In this document: piece by piece, positions 13,337 through 13,430 of the stretch
How the letters are laid out: each line of letters begins with the position of its first letter
Position numbering within the stretch: position 1 is the first letter of the stretch
DNA from: Paracoccaceae bacterium
GTDB taxonomy: Bacteria > Pseudomonadota > Alphaproteobacteria > Rhodobacterales > Rhodobacteraceae
Direction: 5' to 3'
Assembly (NCBI GenBank): GCA_018222665.1
Contig: JAAEZW010000026.1
Span: 1 to 13,430, forward strand
DNA length: 13,430 nucleotides
Notes under the pieces: generated by a model
Databases searched by the model: none
What the model was told of the DNA's origin: nothing
The model's input: only the letters and a program-made list of their open reading frames with translations
Position numbers and translations under genes: made by a program

Positions 13337-13430
13337 TCATGGGCGTTGCGATTTGAATCTGCGAAGGCGTTGCAGTGTGCCGCGGCGCCATTCCGTGATA
13401 ATGCAGTAAACTGTGGCAAAGATCACGAGC
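13337..13430 (-). CDS. Possible C-terminal fragment of a membrane protein (edge)
   Basis: On the minus strand a frame open to the window edge ends at TGA (13339-13337). Its 30 residues read as a hydrophobic helix (LVIFATVYCIIT) followed by an arginine-rich tail (EWRRGTLQRLRRFKSQRP), which is a typical end for an inner-membrane protein. Another minus frame is also open for a similar length, so this is a guess from composition only. Confidence 0.3.
   Translation of the reverse strand, partial: LVIFATVYCIITEWRRGTLQRLRRFKSQRP

Noticed and set aside
13227..13409. Plus-strand 60-codon open frame near the right edge
   Set aside because: No ribosome-binding site, no family resemblance, and its composition is biased by the GTGTGTTT-rich repeat it crosses.
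9863..13430. tRNA-targeted integrative element
   Set aside because: No integrase, no duplicated tRNA 3' end and no phage or conjugation genes in the window; only the degenerate 37-bp repeats hint at an old event.

Overview
The window looks like a chromosomal segment of a marine alphaproteobacterium of the Rhodobacterales (Roseobacter group) with a fairly low GC content (estimated by eye, roughly mid-40s percent). The reasons are a complete Rhodobacter-type DctPQM TRAP transporter with DctB/DctD regulators, an adjacent LivF-type transporter end, a GlcG/HbpS-like protein, and alphaproteobacterial-looking tRNAs. Nothing in it looks like a phage, plasmid, CRISPR array or insertion sequence.

Left part (1-2610): the last 51 codons of a branched-chain-amino-acid-type ABC ATPase (LivF-like, plus strand) converge on three minus-strand genes. 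In their transcription order these are a VOC/glyoxalase-fold protein, a class A flavin monooxygenase of the PhzS/salicylate-hydroxylase type, and a GlcG/HbpS-like small protein. They may form a loose catabolic or detoxification unit, with a palindromic operator candidate in front of the monooxygenase.

Centre (2705-9009): a dicarboxylate-uptake module. The sensor kinase gene dctB overlaps the response-regulator gene dctD. After dctD come two 18-bp palindromes 33 bp apart, then an AT-rich leader, then dctP, an internal hairpin terminator, dctQ, dctM and a final terminator. DctB should sense external C4-dicarboxylates or related acids and phosphorylate DctD, which would act at the palindromes to switch on dctPQM. 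The most notable point is that DctD keeps its receiver and Fis-type DNA-binding domains, but its AAA+ domain is degenerate. It lacks the Walker A lysine, the Walker B glutamate, the arginine-finger region and the whole GAFTGA segment. The dctP leader correspondingly has no sigma-54 -24/-12 element. The pair reads as a DctBD system that has left sigma-54 behind.

Right part (9010-13430): a strip of small genes (a 36-aa single-pass membrane peptide, a possible 45-aa one, and an 83-aa protein of unknown function) leads to two tRNA genes, CAT and Arg-CCT, only 2 nt apart. After these come three DMT/EamA-family transporters, two on the minus strand and one divergent on the plus strand. A degenerate 37-bp direct repeat sharing the palindrome GACACAGTGTC flanks the DMT block. 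The last about 270 bases hold no convincing complete gene, only a possible C-terminal fragment of a minus-strand membrane protein at the very edge.
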